From assembly GCA_002363515.1 (NCBI GenBank), contig DEVX01000032.1:1-5959 (forward strand): a stretch of DNA of 5,959 nt, written 5' to 3'. Below the pieces are notes generated by a model. The model worked only from the letters and a program-made list of their open reading frames with translations, had not been told where the DNA came from and made no database searches. The DNA is from Candidatus Saccharibacteria bacterium UBA3225 (GTDB lineage Bacteria > Patescibacteriota > Saccharimonadia > Saccharimonadales > Saccharimonadaceae). The translations under genes were made by a program, and so were the position numbers. Below, one piece after another: positions 1 to 5,446 of this stretch. Numbering within the stretch: position 1 is the first letter of the stretch; each line of letters begins with the position of its first letter.

Positions 1-70
1 TAGCTCAGCTGGTTAGAGCGTAGGACTCATAAGCCTAAGGTCACTGGTTCGATCCCAGTTGGTGCTACCA
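1..70 (+). tRNA. tRNA with CAT anticodon (Met, elongator type, most likely; Ile2 possible), 5' truncated
   Basis: The window opens at tRNA position 8, so the seven 5' acceptor bases are missing; the 3' strand (60-66) predicts AGCACCA for them. The D arm is GCTC/GAGC (3-6 with 16-19), the anticodon loop CTCATAA (26-32) holds CAT at 28-30, and the T arm ACTGG/CCAGT (43-47 with 55-59) encloses TTCGATC. Discriminator A is at 67 and the CCA end is encoded at 68-70. CAT can mean elongator Met, initiator Met or lysidine-modified Ile2. The anticodon stem lacks the three G-C pairs of an initiator. The loop and the AGGTC variable region resemble elongator tRNA-Met of Gram-positive bacteria, but Ile2 cannot be excluded without the acceptor stem. 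The last anticodon-stem pair (31-39) is an A-G mismatch (bases 25 and 33). Confidence 0.93.
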
Positions 71-173
71 AGTACTCAAACTTTTGGATATATAAAATAC
101 AGCGTGACGGTTCCAGATGTGCATTCTGAAATTTTTTTAGATTTTAAATGCTGCGCAAAATTCACTCAGCAAG

Positions 174-203
174 AAAAATCCGGGTCTTTCGACCTGGGTT
201 TTT
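174..203 (+). terminator. Rho-independent terminator after the tRNA
   Basis: A 13-bp stem pairs 174-186 with 191-203 around a TTTC loop, with two G-T wobbles. The outer five pairs are A-T, so the 3' arm ends in five T. It lies 104 nt beyond the tRNA CCA end and about 80 nt before the pilin promoter, so it most simply ends the tRNA transcript. The A/T symmetry means it could also act on the minus strand, but no minus-strand gene needs it here. Confidence 0.85.
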
Positions 204-282
204 GATTATATCATACTATATGCGTTTCGTCAATGCTACCGCATTGCCCTACGTGATAGCAAAATGAGCAATAGTCTGAGTA

Positions 283-291
283 TGTTAAAAT
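283..291 (+). promoter_or_regulatory. Extended -10 promoter of the pilin-like gene
   Basis: TGT immediately precedes TAAAAT (286-291), an extended -10 element. No good -35 hexamer is visible 16-18 nt upstream. The last T lies 7 nt before the A of the ATG at 298, so initiation is predicted at the start codon itself, giving a leaderless mRNA. No Shine-Dalgarno sequence is present, consistent with this. Confidence 0.6.
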
Positions 292-297
292 AAGTGC

Positions 298-690
298 ATG
301 AAAACAAGAAAAGCTTTTACTGTGCTTGAGCTAATGCTTTGTATTATTTTTGTGGGCATTTTCGTAGTACTCTTTTTTATGCAAAAAGTTAACGCCGATG
401 CAATGAGTCGCGACGAAAAGCGAAAAATTGCAATTAATGCCATTTATTACGCGCTCGAGGAAGGATATTACGATAAAAACCAGTACTATCCCGAAAAGAT
501 TGATAAGGCAGAAATTTTGCCGTGGATTGATCCAAATTTATTCACCGATCCTTATGGGGTTGCGTTGTGGAAGGAGGGGAGCAACTACACCTACGAAGCA
601 AAAGAGTGTGAAGATGAAAAATGCAAATCGTACGAACTTCGCTCTATCATGGAAAAAGAAGAAGATTTCGTAAAGACCAGCCGAAATTAA
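298..690 (+). CDS. Type IV pilin-like / pseudopilin protein
   Basis: The 130-residue product is a probable small subunit of a type IV pilus or pseudopilus. It has a class III (prepilin) signal: a short basic leader (residues 1-6), a predicted prepilin-peptidase cut after Ala6, then mature Phe+1 and the conserved Glu+5 (FTVLEL), followed by a hydrophobic helix to about residue 28. The rest is a soluble domain with an amphipathic helix (about 34-58), a DPYG motif (84-87) typical of GspG/PilA-like pseudopilins, and two cysteines (104 and 109) in the C-terminal region that could form a small disulfide loop. Leader Ala at -1 instead of Gly is tolerated by some prepilin peptidases. The gene stands alone between two terminators. 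The PilB-type ATPase at 3836 could power its assembly, but no peptidase, PilC or PilM-like gene is in view. The class is clear from the N-terminus; the specific role (major, minor or competence pilin) cannot be told. The start is fixed by the leader and the promoter position. Confidence 0.88.
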   Translation: MKTRKAFTVLELMLCIIFVGIFVVLFFMQKVNADAMSRDEKRKIAINAIYYALEEGYYDKNQYYPEKIDKAEILPWIDPNLFTDPYGVALWKEGSNYTYEAKECEDEKCKSYELRSIMEKEEDFVKTSRN

Positions 691-715
691 AAAATTGCCC
701 TTAGGGGCAATTTTT
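690..715. terminator. Bidirectional terminator between convergent genes
   Basis: An 11-bp perfect stem (690-700 with 705-715) closes on a TTAG loop, with a GCCC/GGGC core and A runs on the left mirrored by T runs on the right. It serves the pilin gene on the plus strand and the PH-domain gene on the minus strand. Its outer pairs overlap the TAA stop codons of both genes (688-690 and 716-714). Confidence 0.88.
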
Positions 716-1328
716 AATCATCATCGTGCTTATTACGCTTTTTGGCTTCGTAAACTAGATGGGAAATAATCTTTACCTCATCGTGCGGGGTGTCCAGAAA
801 TCGGAAAGTGTAGGTCGTCTCATCGCCAACCGTCGACATACGCAATATGCCAATTTGAAACAGATGATCGAAGAGAGTCTCTTGACGAAATGACACATCC
901 TCAATACGACGAAGCTCAATAATATTGGTGGAATTTGCGAATAACGAAGTGCGAGATTTCTGAATAGCGCGACGGTTGGTGATATACATTTCATTAGCAT
1001 TGTAGATACTATGTCCAATGACGCCACCAGCTAAGATAATCGCATATAACGCAAAAATCGCAATACGCAAATAGCCTAAAGAGGTATCGTTTAGCGTAAG
1101 CATCGTATCTTCAACTTTGACATTGTTTGCGATTAAAATGAGCGCGAGGCTAAGAATTATGACACAAAGTGCAGCCATAGTCCAGATGGCTATAATACCG
1201 ATACGCGAACGCGTAATATGGAGCACTACATGCTCATCCGCCTCAAGATTAATGTCTGGGTAATCTTTTACACTACGTGCATGTTTAACTTGCGCAAGCT
1301 CGTCTTTCATGTCGTTATCGTACCACAT
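714..1328 (-). CDS. Membrane protein with C-terminal bacterial PH domain (bPH2 / DUF304-like)
   Basis: The product is about 204 residues from the chosen ATG at 1328. A cytosolic N-terminal segment (1-40) precedes two membrane helices (about 43-67 and 86-107), separated by a short loop. The rest, about 110-195, reads as a bPH2 domain as in YdbS/YdbT-like proteins: an NEMYITNRRAI strand, then IIELRRIEDVSF, a LFQIGILRMSTVGDE turn and strand, and a FRFLDTPHDEVKII ending. The tail is charged (KKRNKHDDD). The family is widespread and poorly characterised, so no specific function is assigned. The frame stays open back to 1559, but that stretch is antisense to the next gene and lies upstream of the likely promoter, so the long start is rejected. 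Candidates are ATG 1328 (with GAGAGG just upstream), ATG 1310 and an in-frame TTG at 1337. It shares a 61-bp divergent promoter region with the 1390 gene. Confidence 0.82.
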   Translation of the reverse strand: MWYDNDMKDELAQVKHARSVKDYPDINLEADEHVVLHITRSRIGIIAIWTMAALCVIILSLALILIANNVKVEDTMLTLNDTSLGYLRIAIFALYAIILAGGVIGHSIYNANEMYITNRRAIQKSRTSLFANSTNIIELRRIEDVSFRQETLFDHLFQIGILRMSTVGDETTYTFRFLDTPHDEVKIISHLVYEAKKRNKHDDD

Positions 1329-1344
1329 ACCTCTCAAGAATGCT

Positions 1345-1350
1345 AGTATA
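1345..1350 (-). promoter_or_regulatory. Probable -10 box of the PH-domain gene
   Basis: On the minus strand the hexamer TATACT is read from 1350 to 1345. It predicts initiation near 1338-1337, about 10 nt before the ATG at 1328. A convincing -35 is not visible. It faces away from, and lies just upstream of, the plus-strand promoter at 1355-1383, so the two divergent units share one control region. Confidence 0.45.
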
Positions 1351-1354
1351 TTTT

Positions 1355-1383
1355 TTGACTTTTTCGCCCTTAAATGATATAAT
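1355..1383 (+). promoter_or_regulatory. Near-consensus promoter of the PF05618-rimK operon
   Basis: TTGACT (1355-1360), a 17-bp spacer and TATAAT (1378-1383) form a near-perfect sigma-70 type promoter. A TGA directly before the -10 box adds an extended -10 element. The last T is 7 nt before the A of ATG 1390, so transcription should begin at the start codon and the mRNA should be leaderless. No Shine-Dalgarno precedes this ATG. Confidence 0.88.
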
Positions 1384-1389
1384 TTATGC

Positions 1390-1920
1390 ATGGATATGAA
1401 CCCTATGACGTCACAGAAGGCAGTAATCGGTCGAGATGTATTCGTTGCTCTTGCCGGAGTAGCCGAAAACGTACCGGCAAAGGTCGACACTGGCGCTGAC
1501 ACGTCAGCCATTTGGGCGAGTGATATTTTTGTCGAAAAAGATGGAAAATTACATTTCAAGCTTTTTGGACAAGGATCCCCATATTATACTGGTGACGAGA
1601 TGGTCGCGAATAATTATTCTGTCGCAAAGGTTAAGAGCGCTTCTGGGCATGTGGTCCTCAAGTATAAAGCCACCATTCCGGCAACAATCAAGGGTAAACA
1701 ACTAAGCATTACATTCGGATTGAGTAATCGGTCGAAGCTTAAATATCCCATTTTGATTGGTCGAGAGACGTTAATAGGCAATTTTATTGTTGATGTTGAA
1801 GAAAAAGAGACGACAATGAAAGAGAGGTTAAACAAACAGCCAGTAATCAACAAAGAAATGCAGGATGATCCCTATAGATTCTACATGAAACAATATCTAA
1901 ACGGAGAGGACAAAAAATGA
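1390..1920 (+). CDS. RimK-associated retropepsin-like protein (PF05618, formerly 'ATP-dependent zinc protease')
   Basis: This 176-residue protein matches the PF05618/DUF785 family, whose members have a retropepsin-like fold and commonly neighbour rimK; the Pseudomonas counterpart is called RimB. The sequence shows the family's aspartyl-protease-like signature AKVDTGADTSAI (30-41, putative catalytic Asp33) and the second conserved block YPILIGRETLIGNFIVDV (119-136). A charged C-terminal tail of about 40 residues (137-176) follows the core. There is no signal peptide or membrane segment, so it is probably cytosolic. It is the first gene of a two-gene operon, and its TGA stop overlaps the rimK ATG (ATGA), implying translational coupling. 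The old zinc-protease label is not supported here: no HExxH motif is present. Its actual substrate is unknown; in Pseudomonas the partner is thought to modulate RimK-dependent glutamylation. The start at 1390 is set by the promoter; ATG 1396 and ATG 1405 are less likely alternatives. Confidence 0.87.
   Translation: MDMNPMTSQKAVIGRDVFVALAGVAENVPAKVDTGADTSAIWASDIFVEKDGKLHFKLFGQGSPYYTGDEMVANNYSVAKVKSASGHVVLKYKATIPATIKGKQLSITFGLSNRSKLKYPILIGRETLIGNFIVDVEEKETTMKERLNKQPVINKEMQDDPYRFYMKQYLNGEDKK
1903..1909 (+). promoter_or_regulatory. Shine-Dalgarno site of rimK
   Basis: GGAGAGG lies 7 nt before the ATG at 1917, inside the last codons of the upstream gene. It fixes the rimK start and contrasts with the leader-free starts of promoter-proximal genes here. 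Confidence 0.8.
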
Positions 1921-2828
1921 GAATTGCAATTCTATCAAATGGACCAAGCAACTACTCTACTAAACGCCTAGTTGAAGAAGCGAACAAACGCGGTCACGAA
2001 GTTGAAATTATAAAATACAAGAACTGTTATATCTCAATCGAACAAGGCAGCAACCAAGTTTTTTATAAAGGTGAGCCCCTGGGAAAATATGATGCAATCA
2101 TTCCACGTATCGCCTCATATATGACAAAATACGGCACAGCAATCGTGCGTCAGTTGGAAATGCAGGGTGAGTATTGCCTATCGAGGTCACTTGCAATCAC
2201 TCGCGCTCGCGACAAGCTACGCTCGACGCAGTTACTGGCGAAATATAATATCGATATTCCAAAAACCGTCGTCTCGCGCGATTCGGGTGATATTGATCAA
2301 CTATTAGACCAGTTGGGTGGCGCCCCGGTCATCATAAAGCTAGCGAGTGGCACGCACGGCAATGGCGTAGTCTTAGCAGAAACTAAGAAGGCTGCTAAAT
2401 CGACTTTGCAAGCTTTCTACCTAACAAACGAACAAGGTACCAATATCTTGCTGCAAGAATTTATCAAGGAATCAGCGGGTACAGATATTCGTGCTTTCGT
2501 TGTAGGCGCAAAGGTCGTCGCAAGCATGCAGCGCCAAAGCCTAGATGATGATTTTCGATCCAATCTGCACAAAGGCGGGAGTGGCACCCCGATTAAGCTC
2601 ACGCCAGAAGAAGAGAAAGTTGCCATAAAGGCAGCTAAGGTGATGGGACTAAGTATTGCTGGTGTTGATATTATGCGTTCAGAACGTGGTCCGCTAGTCC
2701 TTGAAGTGAATGCCTCGCCTGGATTCGGCATCGAGAAAGTCACCGGTCGCAATGTGGCGGGCAAAATCATTGAATATGTCGAACGGAATGCAACCCGCAC
2801 CATCCGTAAAGACCGCATAGGTGCGTAA
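1917..2828 (+). CDS. rimK: RimK-type ATP-grasp alpha-L-glutamate ligase
   Basis: The 303-residue product aligns along its whole length with E. coli RimK (300 aa), which uses ATP to add glutamates to the C-terminus of ribosomal protein S6 and can also make short poly-alpha-glutamate. The N-terminal pre-ATP-grasp domain has MRIAILS (1-7), a YDAIIPRI strand (58-65) and ARDKLRSTQLL (97-107). The ATP-grasp core has the nucleotide-binding Lys141, the flexible SGTHGNGV loop (144-151), LLQEFIKE (178-185), DIRAFVVG (190-197), DFRSNLHKGG (212-221) and the metal-binding strand with Asp251, Glu263 and Asn265 before ASPG. The segment after SPG (FGIEK) is one residue shorter than in E. coli (LEGIEK). It is the second gene of an operon with the PF05618 partner and is likely coupled to it through the ATGA overlap. 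The S6 gene (rpsF) is not in this window, so the substrate is inferred from the family. A related ATP-grasp specificity cannot be excluded. Confidence 0.94.
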   Translation: MRIAILSNGPSNYSTKRLVEEANKRGHEVEIIKYKNCYISIEQGSNQVFYKGEPLGKYDAIIPRIASYMTKYGTAIVRQLEMQGEYCLSRSLAITRARDKLRSTQLLAKYNIDIPKTVVSRDSGDIDQLLDQLGGAPVIIKLASGTHGNGVVLAETKKAAKSTLQAFYLTNEQGTNILLQEFIKESAGTDIRAFVVGAKVVASMQRQSLDDDFRSNLHKGGSGTPIKLTPEEEKVAIKAAKVMGLSIAGVDIMRSERGPLVLEVNASPGFGIEKVTGRNVAGKIIEYVERNATRTIRKDRIGA

Positions 2829-2835
2829 TTATCCA

Positions 2836-2868
2836 AAAAAGGCCGAGGCGCAAAACCTCGGTCTTTTT
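2836..2868 (+). terminator. Rho-independent terminator after rimK
   Basis: A 13-bp stem (2836-2848 with 2856-2868, one G-T wobble) has a GCCGAGG-type core, a CGCAAAA loop and a final run of five T. It begins 8 nt after the rimK stop and ends the operon. The next promoter follows directly. Confidence 0.92.
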
Positions 2869-2869
2869 A

Positions 2870-2878
2870 TGCTAGAAT
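2870..2878 (+). promoter_or_regulatory. Extended -10 promoter of the small membrane protein
   Basis: TGC followed by TAGAAT (2873-2878) is an extended -10 element placed immediately after the T-run of the rimK terminator. Initiation is expected near 2885, leaving a leader of only about six nucleotides before ATG 2891. No -35 match is evident, since that region is occupied by the terminator hairpin. Confidence 0.55.
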
Positions 2879-2890
2879 AGTAAATAGCTT

Positions 2891-3349
2891 ATGATTTTAG
2901 CAGTCGTACTTGCAACGCTACTTCTCTGTTTTTTACTCATCCGTCATCACGTCGGCGTTCCGTTTTTGGCGATGATTGCTGGCTTGGCAGTATATGAGCA
3001 TTTTGGTGCCGATTTTGCGAATACTATTAGTTTGTGGGTGCCGGCCATCCCGAACGAGATGGCCAATACGGGTCTTTATGTATTATTCGTAGCTCTAGTA
3101 CCATTGATATTATATTTTCGCGCTGGCAAAAGTGGACTTTTTGGTATAATGCGGGCGATAGAATCGATTATTTTTGCAATTATGCTTACTGTTCTTTTGG
3201 CAGGACCACTGGTGGCGCTTTTTGATTTCGATTCCCTTTCCGCAGATATTGCGAGCTGGATAGAGGGAATTCGCGGTATCATCTTAGTAGTCGGAATTAT
3301 TTTTGCATACGTAGATACTTTCTTGTATCGCTCAGGTCGGCTTTCCTAA
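2891..3349 (+). CDS. Small multi-pass membrane protein of unknown function
   Basis: The 152-residue protein is strongly hydrophobic, with about four or five membrane segments (roughly 2-18, 21-37, 60-76, 89-112 and 126-143) joined by short loops. One loop is basic (FRAGKSG, 77-83) and one is acidic (FDFDSLSAD, 111-119). The last segment, with RG..ILVVGIIFAYVDTF, faintly recalls the end of CvpA-type proteins, but the rest does not match well enough to name a family. It has no recognisable catalytic motif. It is preceded by its own extended -10 promoter, and its last 53 nt overlap the convergent methyltransferase gene. Hydrophobic composition with periodic helices, a promoter at the right distance and a full-length open frame support it as a real gene; its function is unknown. 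Confidence 0.75.
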   Translation: MILAVVLATLLLCFLLIRHHVGVPFLAMIAGLAVYEHFGADFANTISLWVPAIPNEMANTGLYVLFVALVPLILYFRAGKSGLFGIMRAIESIIFAIMLTVLLAGPLVALFDFDSLSADIASWIEGIRGIILVVGIIFAYVDTFLYRSGRLS

Positions 3350-3821
3350 GCTCCCAGAGCGCTATGCCGGTAGCTACAGATACATTGAAGGACTCTTTTT
3401 GGCCACACATCGGGATTTCTAGCAAAAGGTCGCAAGCGTGCAGTATGTCATCTGGAATGCCATGCACTTCTTCGCCAAGTATTAGAGCTATATCTTCAAC
3501 AAATGGTTGATTAGTAGCTAGGTTATACGACCCCTCCCCCTGCTCTAGCGCGGCGATACGATAGCCTTGTGCGCGAAGTTTAGCTAGCGTTGCCTTGATA
3601 TCTACAGAACGGGACCACTTAACCGTATCTTCGGCGCCAAGGGCGGTTTTGTGAATCTGCTTTTTTAGTTTTTCCTGTTCGTGCGGAAGCCCTTTATCTA
3701 AGAATGGTGTATATCCAGCAAAGATAGCTTGGCCGACTCCCAAACAGTCACAGGTGCGCAAGATGGCACCTACATTATACGTGGATCGAATATTATACAA
3801 GATAACTATAAGCTTTTTCAT
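3297..3821 (-). CDS. SpoU/TrmH-family (SPOUT) RNA 2'-O-methyltransferase
   Basis: This 174-residue enzyme transfers a methyl group from S-adenosylmethionine to a ribose 2'-OH of tRNA or rRNA. All three SpoU motifs are visible: motif 1 NIRSTYNVGAILRTCDCLGV (10-29, with Asn10, Arg12, Asn16, Gly18, Arg22), motif 2 IALILGEEVHGI (111-122) and motif 3 IPMCGQKESFNVSVATGIAL (136-155), which form the trefoil knot that binds the cofactor. KTALGAEDTVKW (58-69) is also typical. There is no separate N-terminal RNA-binding domain, so its size is nearer TrmL (about 157 aa) than TrmH or RlmB. Its target therefore cannot be assigned. The start at 3821 lies 14 nt from the divergent ATPase start, so both genes share a minimal promoter region. 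The 3' end overlaps the convergent membrane-protein gene by 53 nt, and no terminator hairpin is seen after its stop. Confidence 0.92.
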   Translation of the reverse strand: MKKLIVILYNIRSTYNVGAILRTCDCLGVGQAIFAGYTPFLDKGLPHEQEKLKKQIHKTALGAEDTVKWSRSVDIKATLAKLRAQGYRIAALEQGEGSYNLATNQPFVEDIALILGEEVHGIPDDILHACDLLLEIPMCGQKESFNVSVATGIALWELRKADLSDTRKYLRMQK

Positions 3822-3829
3822 GCTACAAT
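3821..3829 (+). promoter_or_regulatory. Extended -10 promoter of the PilB-like ATPase gene
   Basis: TGC followed by TACAAT (3824-3829) is an extended -10 element in the 14-nt gap between divergent genes. Its last T is 7 nt before the A of ATG 3836, so a leaderless transcript is predicted. Any -35 contact would fall inside the first codons of the methyltransferase gene; no good -35 hexamer is seen there. Confidence 0.65.
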
Positions 3830-3832
3830 AAA

Positions 3833-3838
3833 ATTATG
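3833..3838 (-). promoter_or_regulatory. Possible -10 box of the methyltransferase gene
   Basis: On the minus strand CATAAT is read from 3838 to 3833. It would place initiation about 5 nt before the methyltransferase ATG at 3821. It overlaps the ATG of the divergent ATPase gene, so polymerases on the two strands would compete. No -35 or extended element supports it, so this is tentative. Confidence 0.3.
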
Positions 3839-5446
3839 AATGAGGAAGAGGTTCAAAGCAAGCGTAGGCAGAACGAGGAAGCCGCAACGGAACGTCGTGC
3901 GGGAATCCTTGGTCTTCTCTATCTAGATACGCGCGAATTCGAAAAAACGTCACCTTTGGTGCGCAATGTGCTGACAAAAGAAGAAATGCACAACAATTTT
4001 ATGATTCCTCTTCAGGTCGGCGAAGGTAGCACGCCATATCAATTTATGGTCACAAGCCAAACTCCACGTAGTGTAATCGAGAAAATGCAAAAGCAATACG
4101 AGGATGAGGGCCAGAGGATTGAATTTTACTTGATTTCTAATTCAGCCTATCAGATTTTTATGCTGCGCCACGATCCGCCTCAGGAAGTTCACTACGACGA
4201 TATCGAGATTGCCTCCGAGGGTGATTCCGAGACGATTAAGCAGGTTTCTCAAACACTCAATAGCGTAGCGACCGATAAGGTTTTTGATTACTTGCTTGAC
4301 CAGGCCGACAAACTAGGCGCATCAGATATCCACATCGAGAACTTGCGACACGCAATCCGCATTCGTATGCGCGTAGATGGTATTTTGCACCCAGTTGCAG
4401 AAATTAACCGCGATCGATATCGCATCTTCATGGGCGAATTGAGCTCGCGTGCAAATGTTTCGACCGCTTCTAAGAGACCGCAATCTGGTCACATGCAAAA
4501 AGATATCACGCGCGATGGCGCAACTCATTTGTTGAATATTCGCGTTGAGATGGTGCCGACGATGTATGGGCAAGACGCCGTACTTCGTTTGTTTAACTTT
4601 GACGAAAGCCTATTAAATCTCGATTTGCTCGGCATTACCCCAGAAGAACGCGCCGAAATCGACGAGGTCATTTCACATCCACGCGGCCTTCTATTAATGG
4701 TAGGCCCAACCGGTTCTGGTAAATCTACAACTCTATACTCTATCATTAACGCATTGAATACTACTGAGCGAAAGATTATTACACTTGAGGATCCAATTGA
4801 GTATGGTTTAACTGGTATCTCGCAAATTCCGATTGCAACCGGCGAAGGCGGTTCGTTTGCGGAAGGCTTACGTTCCGTATTACGTCTTGACCCTGACGTA
4901 GTAATGGTTGGCGAGATTCGCGACCCAGACACGGCGCGTACTGCAATTCAAGCATCTATTACGGGCCACTTGGTGCTTTCGTCCTTCCACGCCAATTCCT
5001 CTTCGGCGGCCTTCTCGCGTATGATTGATATGATTGGCATTAACCCAGTATTCTCTTCGTCGGTACGCCTAGTGATTGCACAGAGGCTTTTGCGCAAACT
5101 TGATGAGAATAAGGAAGCATACAAGCCAGATGTGCAGACTGTCAATTACATCAAACAGGCGCTCGACAATGTCGAATTGACCGATTACAACCTCGACGAT
5201 ATCACGCTTTGGAAGCCGAAGCCAAGCCATGATCATCCATTTGGATATAGCGGCCGCACAGCGGTCATGGAGCAGCTGATTGTAGATGAGCCAATCCAGA
5301 AGTTTATTCGTGGCGAAATGATGCCAGACACAAACCTCATTGAAGCGACCGCAAAGCGAGGCGGCATGTTGACGCTACAACAGAAAGGCATTCTAGCCGC
5401 CCTGCGCGGAGACACAACTATTGAAGAAGTCGCGCGCGTCATCTAG
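3836..5446 (+). CDS. PilB/GspE-type secretion ATPase lacking the zinc-binding cysteines
   Basis: This 536-residue cytosolic hexameric ATPase should power assembly of a type IV pilus or pseudopilus. A charged N-terminus (1-22) precedes a PilB/GspE N1-like region (about 50-115). The N2 domain has GASDIHIE (161-168) and the arginine-rich IRIRMRVDG (174-182). The motor domain has Walker A GPTGSGKST (290-298, Lys296), an Asp box ITLEDPIEY (315-323), Walker B LRLDPDVVMVGEIRD (349-363) and a His box ITGHLVLSSFHANSSS (375-390). The His box is a variant of the usual LVLSTLHTNDA. The insertion that normally carries the CxxC...CxxC zinc site (about 420-470) is present, with the following GYSGR (470-474), but has no cysteine; the whole protein has none. 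Length and architecture favour PilB/GspE over PilT, which is shorter. The pilin at 298 is a plausible client, but no pilC or pilT gene adjoins. The start is set by the promoter 7 nt upstream. Confidence 0.93.
   Translation: MNEEEVQSKRRQNEEAATERRAGILGLLYLDTREFEKTSPLVRNVLTKEEMHNNFMIPLQVGEGSTPYQFMVTSQTPRSVIEKMQKQYEDEGQRIEFYLISNSAYQIFMLRHDPPQEVHYDDIEIASEGDSETIKQVSQTLNSVATDKVFDYLLDQADKLGASDIHIENLRHAIRIRMRVDGILHPVAEINRDRYRIFMGELSSRANVSTASKRPQSGHMQKDITRDGATHLLNIRVEMVPTMYGQDAVLRLFNFDESLLNLDLLGITPEERAEIDEVISHPRGLLLMVGPTGSGKSTTLYSIINALNTTERKIITLEDPIEYGLTGISQIPIATGEGGSFAEGLRSVLRLDPDVVMVGEIRDPDTARTAIQASITGHLVLSSFHANSSSAAFSRMIDMIGINPVFSSSVRLVIAQRLLRKLDENKEAYKPDVQTVNYIKQALDNVELTDYNLDDITLWKPKPSHDHPFGYSGRTAVMEQLIVDEPIQKFIRGEMMPDTNLIEATAKRGGMLTLQQKGILAALRGDTTIEEVARVI

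Noticed and set aside
1329..1559. Upstream extension of the PH-domain reading frame on the minus strand (77 further residues)
   Set aside because: It runs antisense through the well-supported PF05618 gene and past that gene's consensus promoter, and the translated stretch has no PH or membrane features. A plausible -10 box lies just before the shorter start.
1911..1920. TGA as a recoded glycine codon, as in some CPR lineages
   Set aside because: Reading through gives only a short tail ending at a nearby TAG, whereas the ATGA overlap with a Shine-Dalgarno before rimK is a standard coupling arrangement.
1390..1920. Zinc protease function for the PF05618 protein
   Set aside because: No HExxH or other zinc ligand pattern is visible; the DTGAD motif points to a retropepsin-like fold.
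2417..2836. 139-residue minus-strand open frame inside rimK
   Set aside because: It is a shadow of the conserved ATP-grasp core, with no initiation signals and a composition typical of antisense frames.
4525..4932. 135-residue minus-strand open frame inside the ATPase gene
   Set aside because: It is antisense to the Walker motifs of a clear ATPase, serine- and arginine-rich as expected of a shadow frame, and has no promoter or ribosome site.
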